Shown piece after piece: positions 38,860 to 48,215 of a stretch of DNA of 64,000 nt. Each line of letters begins with the position of its first letter. The stretch's first letter is position 1. The notes below the pieces were generated by a model that saw only the letters and a program-made list of their open reading frames with translations, was not told the origin of the DNA and did no database searches. The translations under genes were made by a program, and so were the position numbers. The stretch is from WTFV01 sp965203525 (GTDB lineage Bacteria; Acidobacteriota; Vicinamibacteria; Vicinamibacterales; UBA8438), in contig OZ241898.1 of NCBI GenBank assembly GCA_965203525.1, forward strand, positions 3,596,001 to 3,660,000, written 5' to 3'.

Positions 38860-38983
38860 CGGACGAAGTCCGCGTGGCGGCGACGGCCGCGCGCCGCGCT
38901 ACGGGCTTCCCGCCGCGCCCCCTTCGTCACCAGCGCCGCCGCCAGTGGCCGCGCGCCGCGCCCGGGCTGCCCGCGCCGCGGGG

Positions 38984-39015
38984 TTGACAGCGCCGCGGGT
39001 GTGCGCGAAGATACA
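38984..39015 (+). promoter_or_regulatory. Likely promoter of the radical SAM gene
   Basis: A perfect TTGACA at 38984-38989 is followed after 18-20 bases by AAGATACA, which contains a loose -10. The ATG lies about 20 bases further on. No plausible gene occupies the 175-base gap 38860-39034. Confidence 0.4.
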
Positions 39016-39034
39016 GGCGAACAAAATACGAAAC

Positions 39035-40036
39035 ATGCCGCGCCAAGCCACCCTCTTCGATCTCGGCGCCCGGCCGACGACCCGCGACGTGGCCGCCGCG
39101 GTCCGGGAAGCGGGCGCCGGCGGCCTGCCGAACGGCGTGCGCCGCGGCGGCACGACCTACCAGGACGTCGTCTGCCGTTCGGCCCTCAACCGCGTGGCGG
39201 GCATGCCGTTCCGCTGGACGCTCAACCCGTACCGCGGGTGCACGCACGGCTGCCACTACTGCTTCGCCCGCCGCTACCAGTCGCAGCTGGAGCTCGGCGC
39301 GGGCGACGACTTCTCGTCGGTGGTGCTCGTCAAGACCAATTTCGCGGAAGTGCTGGCGCGCGAACTGTCGAAGCGCTCCCTCGGCGGCCGGATGGTGGCC
39401 TTGGGAACCGCCACCGACCCCTACCAGCCGATCGAGGGCCTGCGCCGGATCACCCGGCGGACCCTGGCCGTCCTGATCCGGCACCCGACCCCGGTCGGCC
39501 TGATCACCAAGGGCACGCTGGCCGTCCGCGACACCGACCTGCTGGCCGAGCTCTCCCGCCGTACGCGGTGCACCGTGACGTTCAGCGTGCCGACGGTGGA
39601 CGAGGACGCGTGGAGGTCGCTGGAGCCGGGCACCGCCCACCCGCTCCTGCGCCTGCGCGCGGTGCGGCGGCTGCGCGACGCGGGCGTCGACGCGGGCGTG
39701 CTGATGGCCCCGATCGTGCCGGGCGTCAGCTCGCATCCGGCCCGGATGGAACGGACGATCAAGGCGATAGCGGACAGCGGCGCGGCCTACGTGGGCTCGC
39801 TCCTGCTGCACCTGGAGGGAGGCACGCGCCGGCACTTCCTCGACTTCCTGGCGCGGGAATACCCGCAGCTCGTCGCCGGGTACGGCCGCCTGTACGCCGG
39901 CAAGCACGCCGCCGAATCGTACGCGACGCGCTTCCGCACCGTCCTGGGCGCCCTGAAGGCGAAGCACGGGCTCCGCGATCTCAGACCGTCCCGAGCAGCG
40001 CCCGGACGCGCTGTTCGGTCGGCGGGTGCGTGCTGA
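39035..40036 (+). CDS. SplB-like radical SAM protein
   Basis: The 333-residue protein has the radical SAM cluster motif CTHGCHYC (Cx3CxxC) near residue 69, preceded by NPYRGC, and continues with ATDPYQPIEG, TKGTLAVRD and the TIM-barrel segment VLMAPIVPGVSS. This layout is that of the SPL family outside sporeformers, such as the Rv2578c-like group, whose substrate is not established; photoproduct repair should not be assumed. The start at the ATG MPRQATLFDLG is preferred to 30 more open codons upstream. Its last 56 bases overlap the htpX 3' end on the opposite strand. Confidence 0.85.
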   Translation: MPRQATLFDLGARPTTRDVAAAVREAGAGGLPNGVRRGGTTYQDVVCRSALNRVAGMPFRWTLNPYRGCTHGCHYCFARRYQSQLELGAGDDFSSVVLVKTNFAEVLARELSKRSLGGRMVALGTATDPYQPIEGLRRITRRTLAVLIRHPTPVGLITKGTLAVRDTDLLAELSRRTRCTVTFSVPTVDEDAWRSLEPGTAHPLLRLRAVRRLRDAGVDAGVLMAPIVPGVSSHPARMERTIKAIADSGAAYVGSLLLHLEGGTRRHFLDFLAREYPQLVAGYGRLYAGKHAAESYATRFRTVLGALKAKHGLRDLRPSRAAPGRAVRSAGAC

Positions 40037-40817
40037 AGAGCGACATCAGGCCCCGGCCCGACAGCGGCATCATGATGAACATGTGCGCCGTCGCCGGATT
40101 CGCGTCCAGCGGGATCCGCTGCTGCGCGGCGTCGATCTTCTTCAGCGCGCCGGCCAGGCCGTACGGGTTGCCGGCGATGGCCACCGCCCCGCGGTCCGCC
40201 GCGAACTCCCGGGACCGGGAGATCGCCGCCTGGATCAGCATCGCGGCGAGCGGCGCGACGATGATCGTGGCGAGCAGGGCCAGGGGGTTCGAGCCTTCCT
40301 CGTCGTCCCGCCCGAAGCCGCCGAAGATGGCCGCGAACTGCGCCATGCGGGCCACCATCATGATGGTGGCGGCCACCGTGGCGGCGACCGAGCCGATGAG
40401 GATGTCGCGGTGCCGGACGTGCGCCAGCTCGTGCGCGATCACCCCCTCGATCTCCGGCTCGTCGAGGAAACGCAGCAGGCCGGTCGTCGCCGCCACCGCC
40501 GCGTGCCGCGGATTCCGCCCCGTGGCGAAGGCGTTGGGCGAGTCGTCCTCGATGACGTAGACCTTCGGCATCGGAAGGTTCGCCTGCCGCGCCAGGCGCT
40601 CCGTCGTCCGGTGCAGCGGATGCTCCGGGCCGACCGGCTGCGCGCGGTACATCCTGAGCACGATCCGGTCGGAGAACCAGTACGACCCGAAGTTCATCGC
40701 GACGGCTATGACGAAGGCGAACGTCAGCCCGCCGGAGCCGCCCAGCCACTCGCCGAGCGCGAGCAGCAGGCCGCTGAGCAGGCCGAGAAGCAGAGCGGTC
40801 CTGACCGTGTTCCCCAT
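39981..40817 (-). CDS. htpX: Membrane zinc metalloprotease HtpX
   Basis: HtpX is an M48 integral-membrane protease that removes misfolded membrane proteins. The 278-residue protein has two N-terminal membrane helices, the zinc motif HELAHVRHRD at about residues 130-139, two more hydrophobic segments, and the downstream Glu in REFAADRGA. AGGAGG lies five bases before the ATG at 40817, so the longer open frame is rejected. The gene converges with the radical SAM gene and the two coding 3' ends overlap by 56 bases. Confidence 0.95.
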   Translation of the reverse strand: MGNTVRTALLLGLLSGLLLALGEWLGGSGGLTFAFVIAVAMNFGSYWFSDRIVLRMYRAQPVGPEHPLHRTTERLARQANLPMPKVYVIEDDSPNAFATGRNPRHAAVAATTGLLRFLDEPEIEGVIAHELAHVRHRDILIGSVAATVAATIMMVARMAQFAAIFGGFGRDDEEGSNPLALLATIIVAPLAAMLIQAAISRSREFAADRGAVAIAGNPYGLAGALKKIDAAQQRIPLDANPATAHMFIMMPLSGRGLMSLFSTHPPTEQRVRALLGTV

Positions 40818-40894
40818 GCGATCCTCCTGTGCCGATTTTAGCCCCGGGCCGGGGAGCGTGCGACGGGTCCGGCCGGCTGCGCGGCCCGCCCCGG

Positions 40895-42046
40895 TCAGAT
40901 CCCGGCCCCGAATCCGGCGCGCTCGACGAGTCCGGCCAGCAGCGCCGCCCGCCACGTCAGGTCGGCGGTGACGACGTGCTCGTCCAGGGCGTGCGCCCCG
41001 TCGCCCACCGCGCCCAGGCCGTCGAGGGTAGGGACGCCGAGGGCGCCGGTGAAGTTCCCGTCCGAACCGCCCCCGGTCGCGCCCTCGCCCAGCTCCCGCC
41101 CCAGCCCGGCCGCGACGTCGCGCGCAACATCATAGAGGCGCGCCACGTCCGGCGTCCGCTCGAAGGGCGGTCGGGAGAACCCGCCGGAAACCTCCAGGGC
41201 CGTACCCGCCAGCACCGGCCGCAACGCCTGCATGCTCCGCTCGAGCCGGCGGGCGTCCTCCATCGTCGCGGCGCGGGCGTCGACGACGGCCCGGGCGTGC
41301 TCGGCCACGACGTTGGGCCGGTCGCCCCCCTCGACGAACCCGACGTTCAGCGTCACCCCCCGCCCCGGGTCCCGGAGCTTCCCGACCGCGGCGATCTGCG
41401 CCGCCAGCTCGTCGATGGCGCTTGCGCCCCGCGTCGGATCGATCCCGGCGTGGGCCGGGACCCCACGGACCCGCAGCTCGAACTCGCCGCATCCCTTGCG
41501 GCCGGTCTTGACCGCGCCGCCGGGCAGCGCCGGCTCCAGCACGAAGACGGCGCTGCTGCGGCGCGCCTCCTCCTCGACCAGCCCGCGGGAGGAGCGGCTG
41601 CCCCGCTCCTCGTCCGCCGTCCACAGCATGACCACCCGACCGCCGGCCAGCCGGCCGGCGACCGCCAGGGCCCGCACGGCCAGCATCCCGATGACGATGC
41701 CCGCCTTCATGTCGAACACCCCCGGCCCGTACAGGCGGCCGTCCGACTCGCGCACCGGCATGCGCTCGATCTGCCCGAGCGGCCAGACCGTGTCGAAGTG
41801 CCCGAGCAGCATCACCTGCCGCGCCGGCGGGCCGGCGCCGAAGGCCGCGCGCAGATGCGCGCCGCTGGCAGGCGAAGGGATCCGCTCGACGGTCCCCCCC
41901 ATCTCGCAGAGGTAGTCCGCCAACCGCGCGCCGCAGCGATCGACCGCGACCGGTTCGGTGGTGGGCGACTCCAGGCGCACCAGGGTGGTCAGCACGTCGA
42001 GGAGCCAGTCGTGCTGACCGTCGCAGAATTCACGCAGACTCGGCAT
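40895..42046 (-). CDS. M20 family metallopeptidase (carboxypeptidase G2-like)
   Basis: The 383-residue protein is a zinc-dependent M20 peptidase: GHFDTVWP carries the first ligand and catalytic Asp, GVFDMKAG the bridging Asp, DEERGS the catalytic Glu, and HALDEHV the last His. A dimerisation domain lies between about residues 185 and 300. Relatives cleave C-terminal glutamate from folates or small peptides. No signal peptide is present, so it is probably cytoplasmic. A minus-strand TATTAT at 42057-42052 sits five bases before the ATG, predicting a leaderless transcript that diverges from the next gene. Confidence 0.88.
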   Translation of the reverse strand: MPSLREFCDGQHDWLLDVLTTLVRLESPTTEPVAVDRCGARLADYLCEMGGTVERIPSPASGAHLRAAFGAGPPARQVMLLGHFDTVWPLGQIERMPVRESDGRLYGPGVFDMKAGIVIGMLAVRALAVAGRLAGGRVVMLWTADEERGSRSSRGLVEEEARRSSAVFVLEPALPGGAVKTGRKGCGEFELRVRGVPAHAGIDPTRGASAIDELAAQIAAVGKLRDPGRGVTLNVGFVEGGDRPNVVAEHARAVVDARAATMEDARRLERSMQALRPVLAGTALEVSGGFSRPPFERTPDVARLYDVARDVAAGLGRELGEGATGGGSDGNFTGALGVPTLDGLGAVGDGAHALDEHVVTADLTWRAALLAGLVERAGFGAGI

Positions 42047-42067
42047 GCGTCATAATACGTTCGTGAG

Positions 42068-42619
42068 GTGCCGGTGCGCGTTCTGACCGTCTCGTGCGCG
42101 CTGCTGCTGGCGGCGACGGCCGTGCTCCCCCTGGCGGCGCAACGCCGGCCGGTGCCGCGTCCGTTTCCCACCCCGGAGACCGCGCCCGCGCGCCCCGCCT
42201 CCTCCCCGGCGACCGATGCAACGGCGACGTCGCCGGCGGTCGGCGCCGGCGCGCCGACCGAGGCGACCCTCGGCGTGCCCGTCTACCCGAGCGCGCAGTA
42301 CATCACGTCGTACGACGCCGGACGCGGCCAGACCTTCCACCTGTTCGGCGCGAACCTCCGGTTCGAGGATCTGGTGCGCTACTACTCGCGGCGGCTCGAC
42401 TCGCGCGGGCGGCGGGTGTACGACGCGCCGCCGATCCACCAGTTCGAGACGGCGCGGTTCCGCGACGACCGGATGGACTTCCGGCCGGGCGTCACCATCA
42501 AGGACTACGCCTGGAACGGATCCCCCGGGTACCTGAACACGACCCCCGGCGGCGACCCGCCCGCCTTCCCGACCATCATCCAGATCACCACCCTGCCCGA
42601 AGCGGCAGCGAACCGCTGA
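42068..42619 (+). CDS. Secreted protein of unknown function
   Basis: Unrecognised 183-residue protein with a clear Sec signal peptide (VLTVSCALLLAATAVLPLAAQ), a 45-residue Pro/Ala/Thr-rich linker, and a C-terminal domain of about 115 residues starting LGVPVYPSAQYITSYDAGRG. That domain resembles short periplasmic proteins in which a conserved YPxA segment precedes an alpha-beta fold (FGANLRFEDLVRYYSRRL), but I cannot name a family. GTG at 42068 and GTG at 42074 are both possible starts. It diverges from the M20 gene with only 21 bases between start codons and converges on thiC. Confidence 0.75.
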   Translation: MPVRVLTVSCALLLAATAVLPLAAQRRPVPRPFPTPETAPARPASSPATDATATSPAVGAGAPTEATLGVPVYPSAQYITSYDAGRGQTFHLFGANLRFEDLVRYYSRRLDSRGRRVYDAPPIHQFETARFRDDRMDFRPGVTIKDYAWNGSPGYLNTTPGGDPPAFPTIIQITTLPEAAANR

Positions 42620-42646
42620 CGCCCGGCCGCGGGAACCGGGCCCGCG

Positions 42647-44356
<1,710 letters not shown>

Positions 44357-44388
44357 GAGTCGCTCCTTGATGGGAAGAAGTGCGAACG

Positions 44389-44394
44389 AATATA
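44389..44394 (-). promoter_or_regulatory. Possible -10 element of thiC
   Basis: Minus-strand TATATT at 44394-44389 stands out in GC-rich DNA and would give a leader of about 25 bases that includes AAGGAG. No -35 match is evident. Confidence 0.4.
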
Positions 44395-44442
44395 GCACGC
44401 GGTTCCGGCCCGCCGTCCGGGCCGATCGCCCGCCGCGGGCTG

Positions 44443-46182
44443 CTACGTCCGGCGCAGCACGACGCACTTCAGGTACGAGGTCTCGGGCGCGGTCGCCAGC
44501 ACCGGATGGTCGCGGCTCTGGAGCCGTTTCTCCACGATGCGGACGTCCGCGCGGGCGTCCGCGGCGGCCGACGCGAGCATGCGGACGAACGCCGGCTCGT
44601 CGACGTGGTACGAGCAGCTCGAGGTGATCAGCGCGCCGCCCGGCGCCAGGACGCGGAGCGCGCGCAGGTTGATCTCCTTGTAGCCGGCGAGCGCCCGCGC
44701 CGCCGCCGCCCGGTTCTTCGCGAACGCCGGCGGATCGAGCACGATCGTGTCGAACCGCTCGCCCGCCCGATCGCAGTCGCGCAGCACGTCGAAGACGTTC
44801 CCGGCGCGCGGCCGCACGTTGGCGGCGCCGTTGCGCTCGGCGTTCCGCGCGAGGGCCGCCGTTGCGTCCTCCGAGACCTCGACCGCCACCACCTCGTCGC
44901 AGGCCGGGGCCACCTGCAGCGCGAACGCGCCGGTGTAGCTGAAGCCGTCGAACGCCCGCCCGCGGGCGCAGGCGGCCGCGGCGCGGCGGTTCTCGCGCTG
45001 ATCCAGAAACAGGCCGGTCTTCTGGCCCCGCCACGGGTCGGCGGACAGCCGCACCGCGCCCTCGCGCACCTCGACCTCCGGCGGGACCTGCCCCTGCCGG
45101 AGCTCCACGGCGCGGTCGAGTCCTTCGAGCGCCCGCACCCGCGGGTCGTTGCGGGCCAGGGTGCCGGCCGGCTGCAGGAGTTCCGCCAGCAGCTCGCCGA
45201 TCAGCGGCAGCAGGCGGTCGGTCGCCTGCGACAGCGCCTGCGCCACGAGCACGTCGCCGTAGCGGTCCACCACGAGCCCCGGCAGGCGGTCGCCTTCGCC
45301 GTGCACCAGCCGGTACGCCGTCGCATCGATTTCCAGCGACTCGCGGTAGCGGATCGCCGCTTCGAGCCGGGCGCGCCAGAACGCGGCGTCGGGGCGGACG
45401 TCGCGCCGGGTCAGCATTCTGAGCGCGATCACCGAGCGGCTGCTGTACGTCGCGTACCCGAGCGTCCGGCGGCCGGCGCCGACCACCCGCACCACGTCAC
45501 CGGGTCCGGCCTCCGCGCGCCGCAGATCCGAGCGGTAGATCCAGGGATGTCCGCTCTTCAGGCGGTGCTCGCCGCGCACCGTCACCGCGACCGCGGGTTC
45601 CCTCGGGGCCGGCCGGGCGGCGGCGGGCTTCCCCGGCCCGGGCGCGGATCCGCCGGCGGGCGGGCGACCGTCCGCCGGCCCCGATCCGTCGCGACGAGGA
45701 GGCCGGCCCGACGCGGGCGCAGGCTTCGCCGCCCGGGAGTCCCGCCCTGGCGGGGAGTCGCGACGAGGCGGCCGGCCCGACGCAGGCGCGGGTTTCGCCG
45801 CCCGGGAGTCCCGCCCTGGCGGGGAGTCGCGACGAGGCGGCCGGCCGGTCGCGGGCGCGGGTTTCGCCGCCCGGGAGTCCCGCGCCGGCGGGGAGTCGCG
45901 GCGAGGCGGCCTGCCCGCCGCAGGCGCAGGTTTCGCCGCCCGGGAGTCCCGCGCCGGCGGGGAGTCGCGACGAGGCGGCCTGCCCGCCGCGGGCGCGGGT
46001 TTCGCCGCCCGGGAGTCCCGCGCCGGCGGGGAGTCGCGACGAGGCGGCCTGCCCGCCGCGGGCGCGGGTTTCGCCGCCCGGGAGTCCCGCCCTGGCGGGG
46101 AGCGGCGCGCGGGCCGCGGCCGGGCCGCTCCACCGTCGTCGCCGGTCGCCGCGCGCCCCGGTGGCTGGTCCGTCTTTTTCAT
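44443..46182 (-). CDS. RlmI/RlmK-type 23S rRNA methyltransferase with a repetitive basic N-terminal tail
   Basis: From about residue 195 the protein follows the RlmI family: a PUA-like domain (HPWIYRSDLRRAEAGPGDVVRV), a central EEHEE domain, then a SAM-binding Rossmann domain with FDGFSYTGAFAL and the catalytic-loop motif LDPPAFAKN; C-terminus TSYLKCVVLRR. E. coli RlmI makes m5C1962 in 23S rRNA. The total of 579 residues is about 180 longer than usual because of an Arg/Pro/Ala-rich tail made of six 23-residue repeats (residues 32-169). The tail is probably disordered and may bind RNA. The start ATG MKKTDQPPG is the only one before the repeats. Confidence 0.88.
   Translation of the reverse strand: MKKTDQPPGRAATGDDGGAARPRPARRSPPGRDSRAAKPAPAAGRPPRRDSPPARDSRAAKPAPAAGRPPRRDSPPARDSRAAKPAPAAGRPPRRDSPPARDSRAAKPAPATGRPPRRDSPPGRDSRAAKPAPASGRPPRRDSPPGRDSRAAKPAPASGRPPRRDGSGPADGRPPAGGSAPGPGKPAAARPAPREPAVAVTVRGEHRLKSGHPWIYRSDLRRAEAGPGDVVRVVGAGRRTLGYATYSSRSVIALRMLTRRDVRPDAAFWRARLEAAIRYRESLEIDATAYRLVHGEGDRLPGLVVDRYGDVLVAQALSQATDRLLPLIGELLAELLQPAGTLARNDPRVRALEGLDRAVELRQGQVPPEVEVREGAVRLSADPWRGQKTGLFLDQRENRRAAAACARGRAFDGFSYTGAFALQVAPACDEVVAVEVSEDATAALARNAERNGAANVRPRAGNVFDVLRDCDRAGERFDTIVLDPPAFAKNRAAAARALAGYKEINLRALRVLAPGGALITSSCSYHVDEPAFVRMLASAAADARADVRIVEKRLQSRDHPVLATAPETSYLKCVVLRRT
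45676..46089 (-). repeat. Six tandem 69-bp units in the methyltransferase N-terminus
   Basis: Each 69-bp unit encodes a 23-residue version of RDSRAAKPAPAAGRPPRRDSPPA, with small changes (Ala, Thr or Ser before GRP; Ala or Gly at the end). The unit length is a multiple of three, so copy number can change without breaking the gene. Confidence 0.95.
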
Positions 46183-46398
46183 TGGCAGGTCGAAACCGCC
46201 ACATTCTACCTACCCGACCGGCGCAACGGCCGTCCCGGCGCCGGCGCCCCCTGCCGTAACCAAGTACCCGCCGACGCGGCGGCGCCATCCGTTCGCCCGC
46301 GACCACGTCCGCCACGGCCGTCGCGCGGCAGCCTGCCGAGACGCCGACGCGGCGCCGTCCATTCGCCCGCGCCTGCCGGCCGGCCGCGTGCGCCGTAG

Positions 46399-46404
46399 TA
46401 CAAT
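46399..46404 (+). promoter_or_regulatory. -10 element of rpiB
   Basis: TACAAT at 46399-46404 is six bases before the rpiB ATG, so transcription should start at or next to the A of ATG. Confidence 0.6.
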
Positions 46405-46410
46405 CGCGCC

Positions 46411-46890
46411 ATGCGGATCGCGCTCGGCGCCGACCACCGCGGCGTTGCGCTCAAGGCGTCCCTCCGGCGCGCGTTCGACGAAGCGGCGCGCGGAAGCGCG
46501 TCCGCGCCGGTCCACACCTACGTCGACTTCGGCGCCCATTCGGAAGAAGCGGCGGACTACCCCGACTTCGCGCAACCGGTCGCCGAGGGGGTCGCGTCCG
46601 GCGCGTTCGACCGCGGCGTGCTCATCTGCGGCAGCGGCGTCGGCATGTCGATCGCGGCGAACAAGGTCCCGGGCGTCCGCGCCGCCCTCGTGCACGACTG
46701 CGACGCCGCCCGTCTCTGCCGCGAGCACAACGACGCCAACGTCGTCACTCTCGCCGGCCGGTCGCTGCCGCCCGACGCGGCGGTGGCCATCGTCGAGACC
46801 TTCCTCGCGACGCCGGCCGCCGGGGGCCGCCACGAGCGCCGCCGCGCCAAGATCGCCGAGCGGGAGCGCTGCCTGGAAGGGACCGCTTGA
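46411..46890 (+). CDS. rpiB: Ribose 5-phosphate isomerase B
   Basis: RpiB interconverts ribose 5-phosphate and ribulose 5-phosphate. The 159-residue protein has IALGADHRGVALK at the N-terminus, the catalytic Cys in GVLICGSGVGMSIAANK and EHNDANVVTLAGR. No Shine-Dalgarno sequence precedes the ATG, in line with the adjacent -10. The stop overlaps the glyA start by four bases (TTGA), so the two are coupled. rpiB-glyA pairing is frequent in bacteria. Confidence 0.95.
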   Translation: MRIALGADHRGVALKASLRRAFDEAARGSASAPVHTYVDFGAHSEEAADYPDFAQPVAEGVASGAFDRGVLICGSGVGMSIAANKVPGVRAALVHDCDAARLCREHNDANVVTLAGRSLPPDAAVAIVETFLATPAAGGRHERRRAKIAERERCLEGTA

Positions 46891-48215
46891 CGCCCGCCCC
46901 GGACGCCGGACCGGACGTTGCGGCCGACGGCCTCGCGGACCGCCTGCGGCCGCTCGCCGCCGTCGATCCCGAGATCGCAACCGCCGTCCGTAGCGAGATC
47001 GCGCGGCAGAACGACGGGCTCGAGCTCATCGCCTCCGAGAACTTCGCGAGCGCGGCGGTGATCGAGGCCCTCGGCTCGCCGCTGACCAACAAGTACGCGG
47101 AGGGCTATCCGGGCCGGCGCTACTACGGCGGGTGCGAGCACGTCGACGTGGCCGAAGCGCTCGCCATCGACCGCGTGAAGGCCCTGTTCGGAGCCGAGCA
47201 CGCCAACGTGCAGCCGCACTCGGGCGCGCAGGCGAACATGGCGGCGTACTTCGCGCTGATCGAGCCGGGCCGGACGGTGCTCGGCATGGATCTCGCCCAC
47301 GGCGGGCACCTGACCCACGGCCACCCGCTGAATTTTTCCGGGCAGCTCTACCGGATCGTCCCCTACGGCGTCCGCCGCGACGACGAGCGGATCGACTACG
47401 ACGCGCTCGAGCGGCTCGCGCACGAACACCGGCCGGCGCTGATCGTGGCCGGCGCCAGCGCCTACCCGCGCGTGATCGACTTCGCGCGCATCGCCGGCGT
47501 GGCCGCCGCGGTCGGCGCCGCGGTGGTCACGGACATGGCGCACGTCGCGGGTCTGGTGGCCGCCGGGCTCCATCCGAGCCCGGTGCCGCATTCCGACGTC
47601 GTCACCACCACGACCCACAAGACGCTGCGCGGCCCCCGCGGCGGCCTGATCCTCTGCCGGGAGAAGCACCGCAAGGCGGTCGACCGCTCCCTCTTCCCCG
47701 GCGTGCAGGGCGGGCCGCTGATGCACGTGATCGCCGCCAAGGCGGTCTGCTTCCGGGAAGCCGCGGCCCCCGGCTTCGCCGACTACCAGCGGCAGGTCGT
47801 GCGGAACGCGAGCCGCCTGGCCGGCGCGCTCGCCGCGCAGGGCTTCCGCATCGTCAGCGGCGGCACCGACAACCACCTGCTGCTGGTCGACGTCTTCTCC
47901 CGCGGCCTCACCGGCCGGGTCTGCGAGACCGCGCTCGGGCGGGCCGGCATCACGGTGAACAAGAACGCCATCCCGTTCGACGAGCAGCCGCCGATGGTGG
48001 CCGGCGGGATCCGGATCGGGACGCCCGCGCTCACCACCCGCGGCATGGCGGAGGCCGAGATGGACGCCGTGGCGGAGCTGATCGGCCGCGTGCTGCGCGC
48101 CCCCGAGGACGATCGCGCCGCGGCCATGGTTCGAGGCGAGGTCGAAGCGCTGTGCCGGAAGTTCCCGCTGTACCCGACGCCTCTCCGCCGCGGCCCGCTC
48201 CCGACCCGGGACTAG
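46887..48215 (+). CDS. glyA: Serine hydroxymethyltransferase
   Basis: PLP-dependent enzyme interconverting serine and glycine with tetrahydrofolate. The 442-residue protein shows LIASENFASAAV, the NKYAEGYPGRRYYGG substrate segment, DMAHVAGLVAAG, and the PLP lysine in TTTTHKTLRGPRGG. The TTG at 46887 overlaps the rpiB stop; the first 25 residues are a variable extension and a slightly later start cannot be excluded. The 3' end may overlap dinG by 64 bases. Confidence 0.95.
   Translation: MTPAPDAGPDVAADGLADRLRPLAAVDPEIATAVRSEIARQNDGLELIASENFASAAVIEALGSPLTNKYAEGYPGRRYYGGCEHVDVAEALAIDRVKALFGAEHANVQPHSGAQANMAAYFALIEPGRTVLGMDLAHGGHLTHGHPLNFSGQLYRIVPYGVRRDDERIDYDALERLAHEHRPALIVAGASAYPRVIDFARIAGVAAAVGAAVVTDMAHVAGLVAAGLHPSPVPHSDVVTTTTHKTLRGPRGGLILCREKHRKAVDRSLFPGVQGGPLMHVIAAKAVCFREAAAPGFADYQRQVVRNASRLAGALAAQGFRIVSGGTDNHLLLVDVFSRGLTGRVCETALGRAGITVNKNAIPFDEQPPMVAGGIRIGTPALTTRGMAEAEMDAVAELIGRVLRAPEDDRAAAMVRGEVEALCRKFPLYPTPLRRGPLPTRD

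Noticed and set aside
44357..44442. TPP riboswitch before thiC
   Set aside because: The gap is only 86 bases and lacks the conserved CUGAGA-type core; only a promoter -10 and a ribosome binding site are visible.
44380..46398. Long plus-strand open frame opposite the RlmI-type gene (672 codons)
   Set aside because: It is an antisense shadow in GC-rich DNA; the minus strand has clear methyltransferase motifs.
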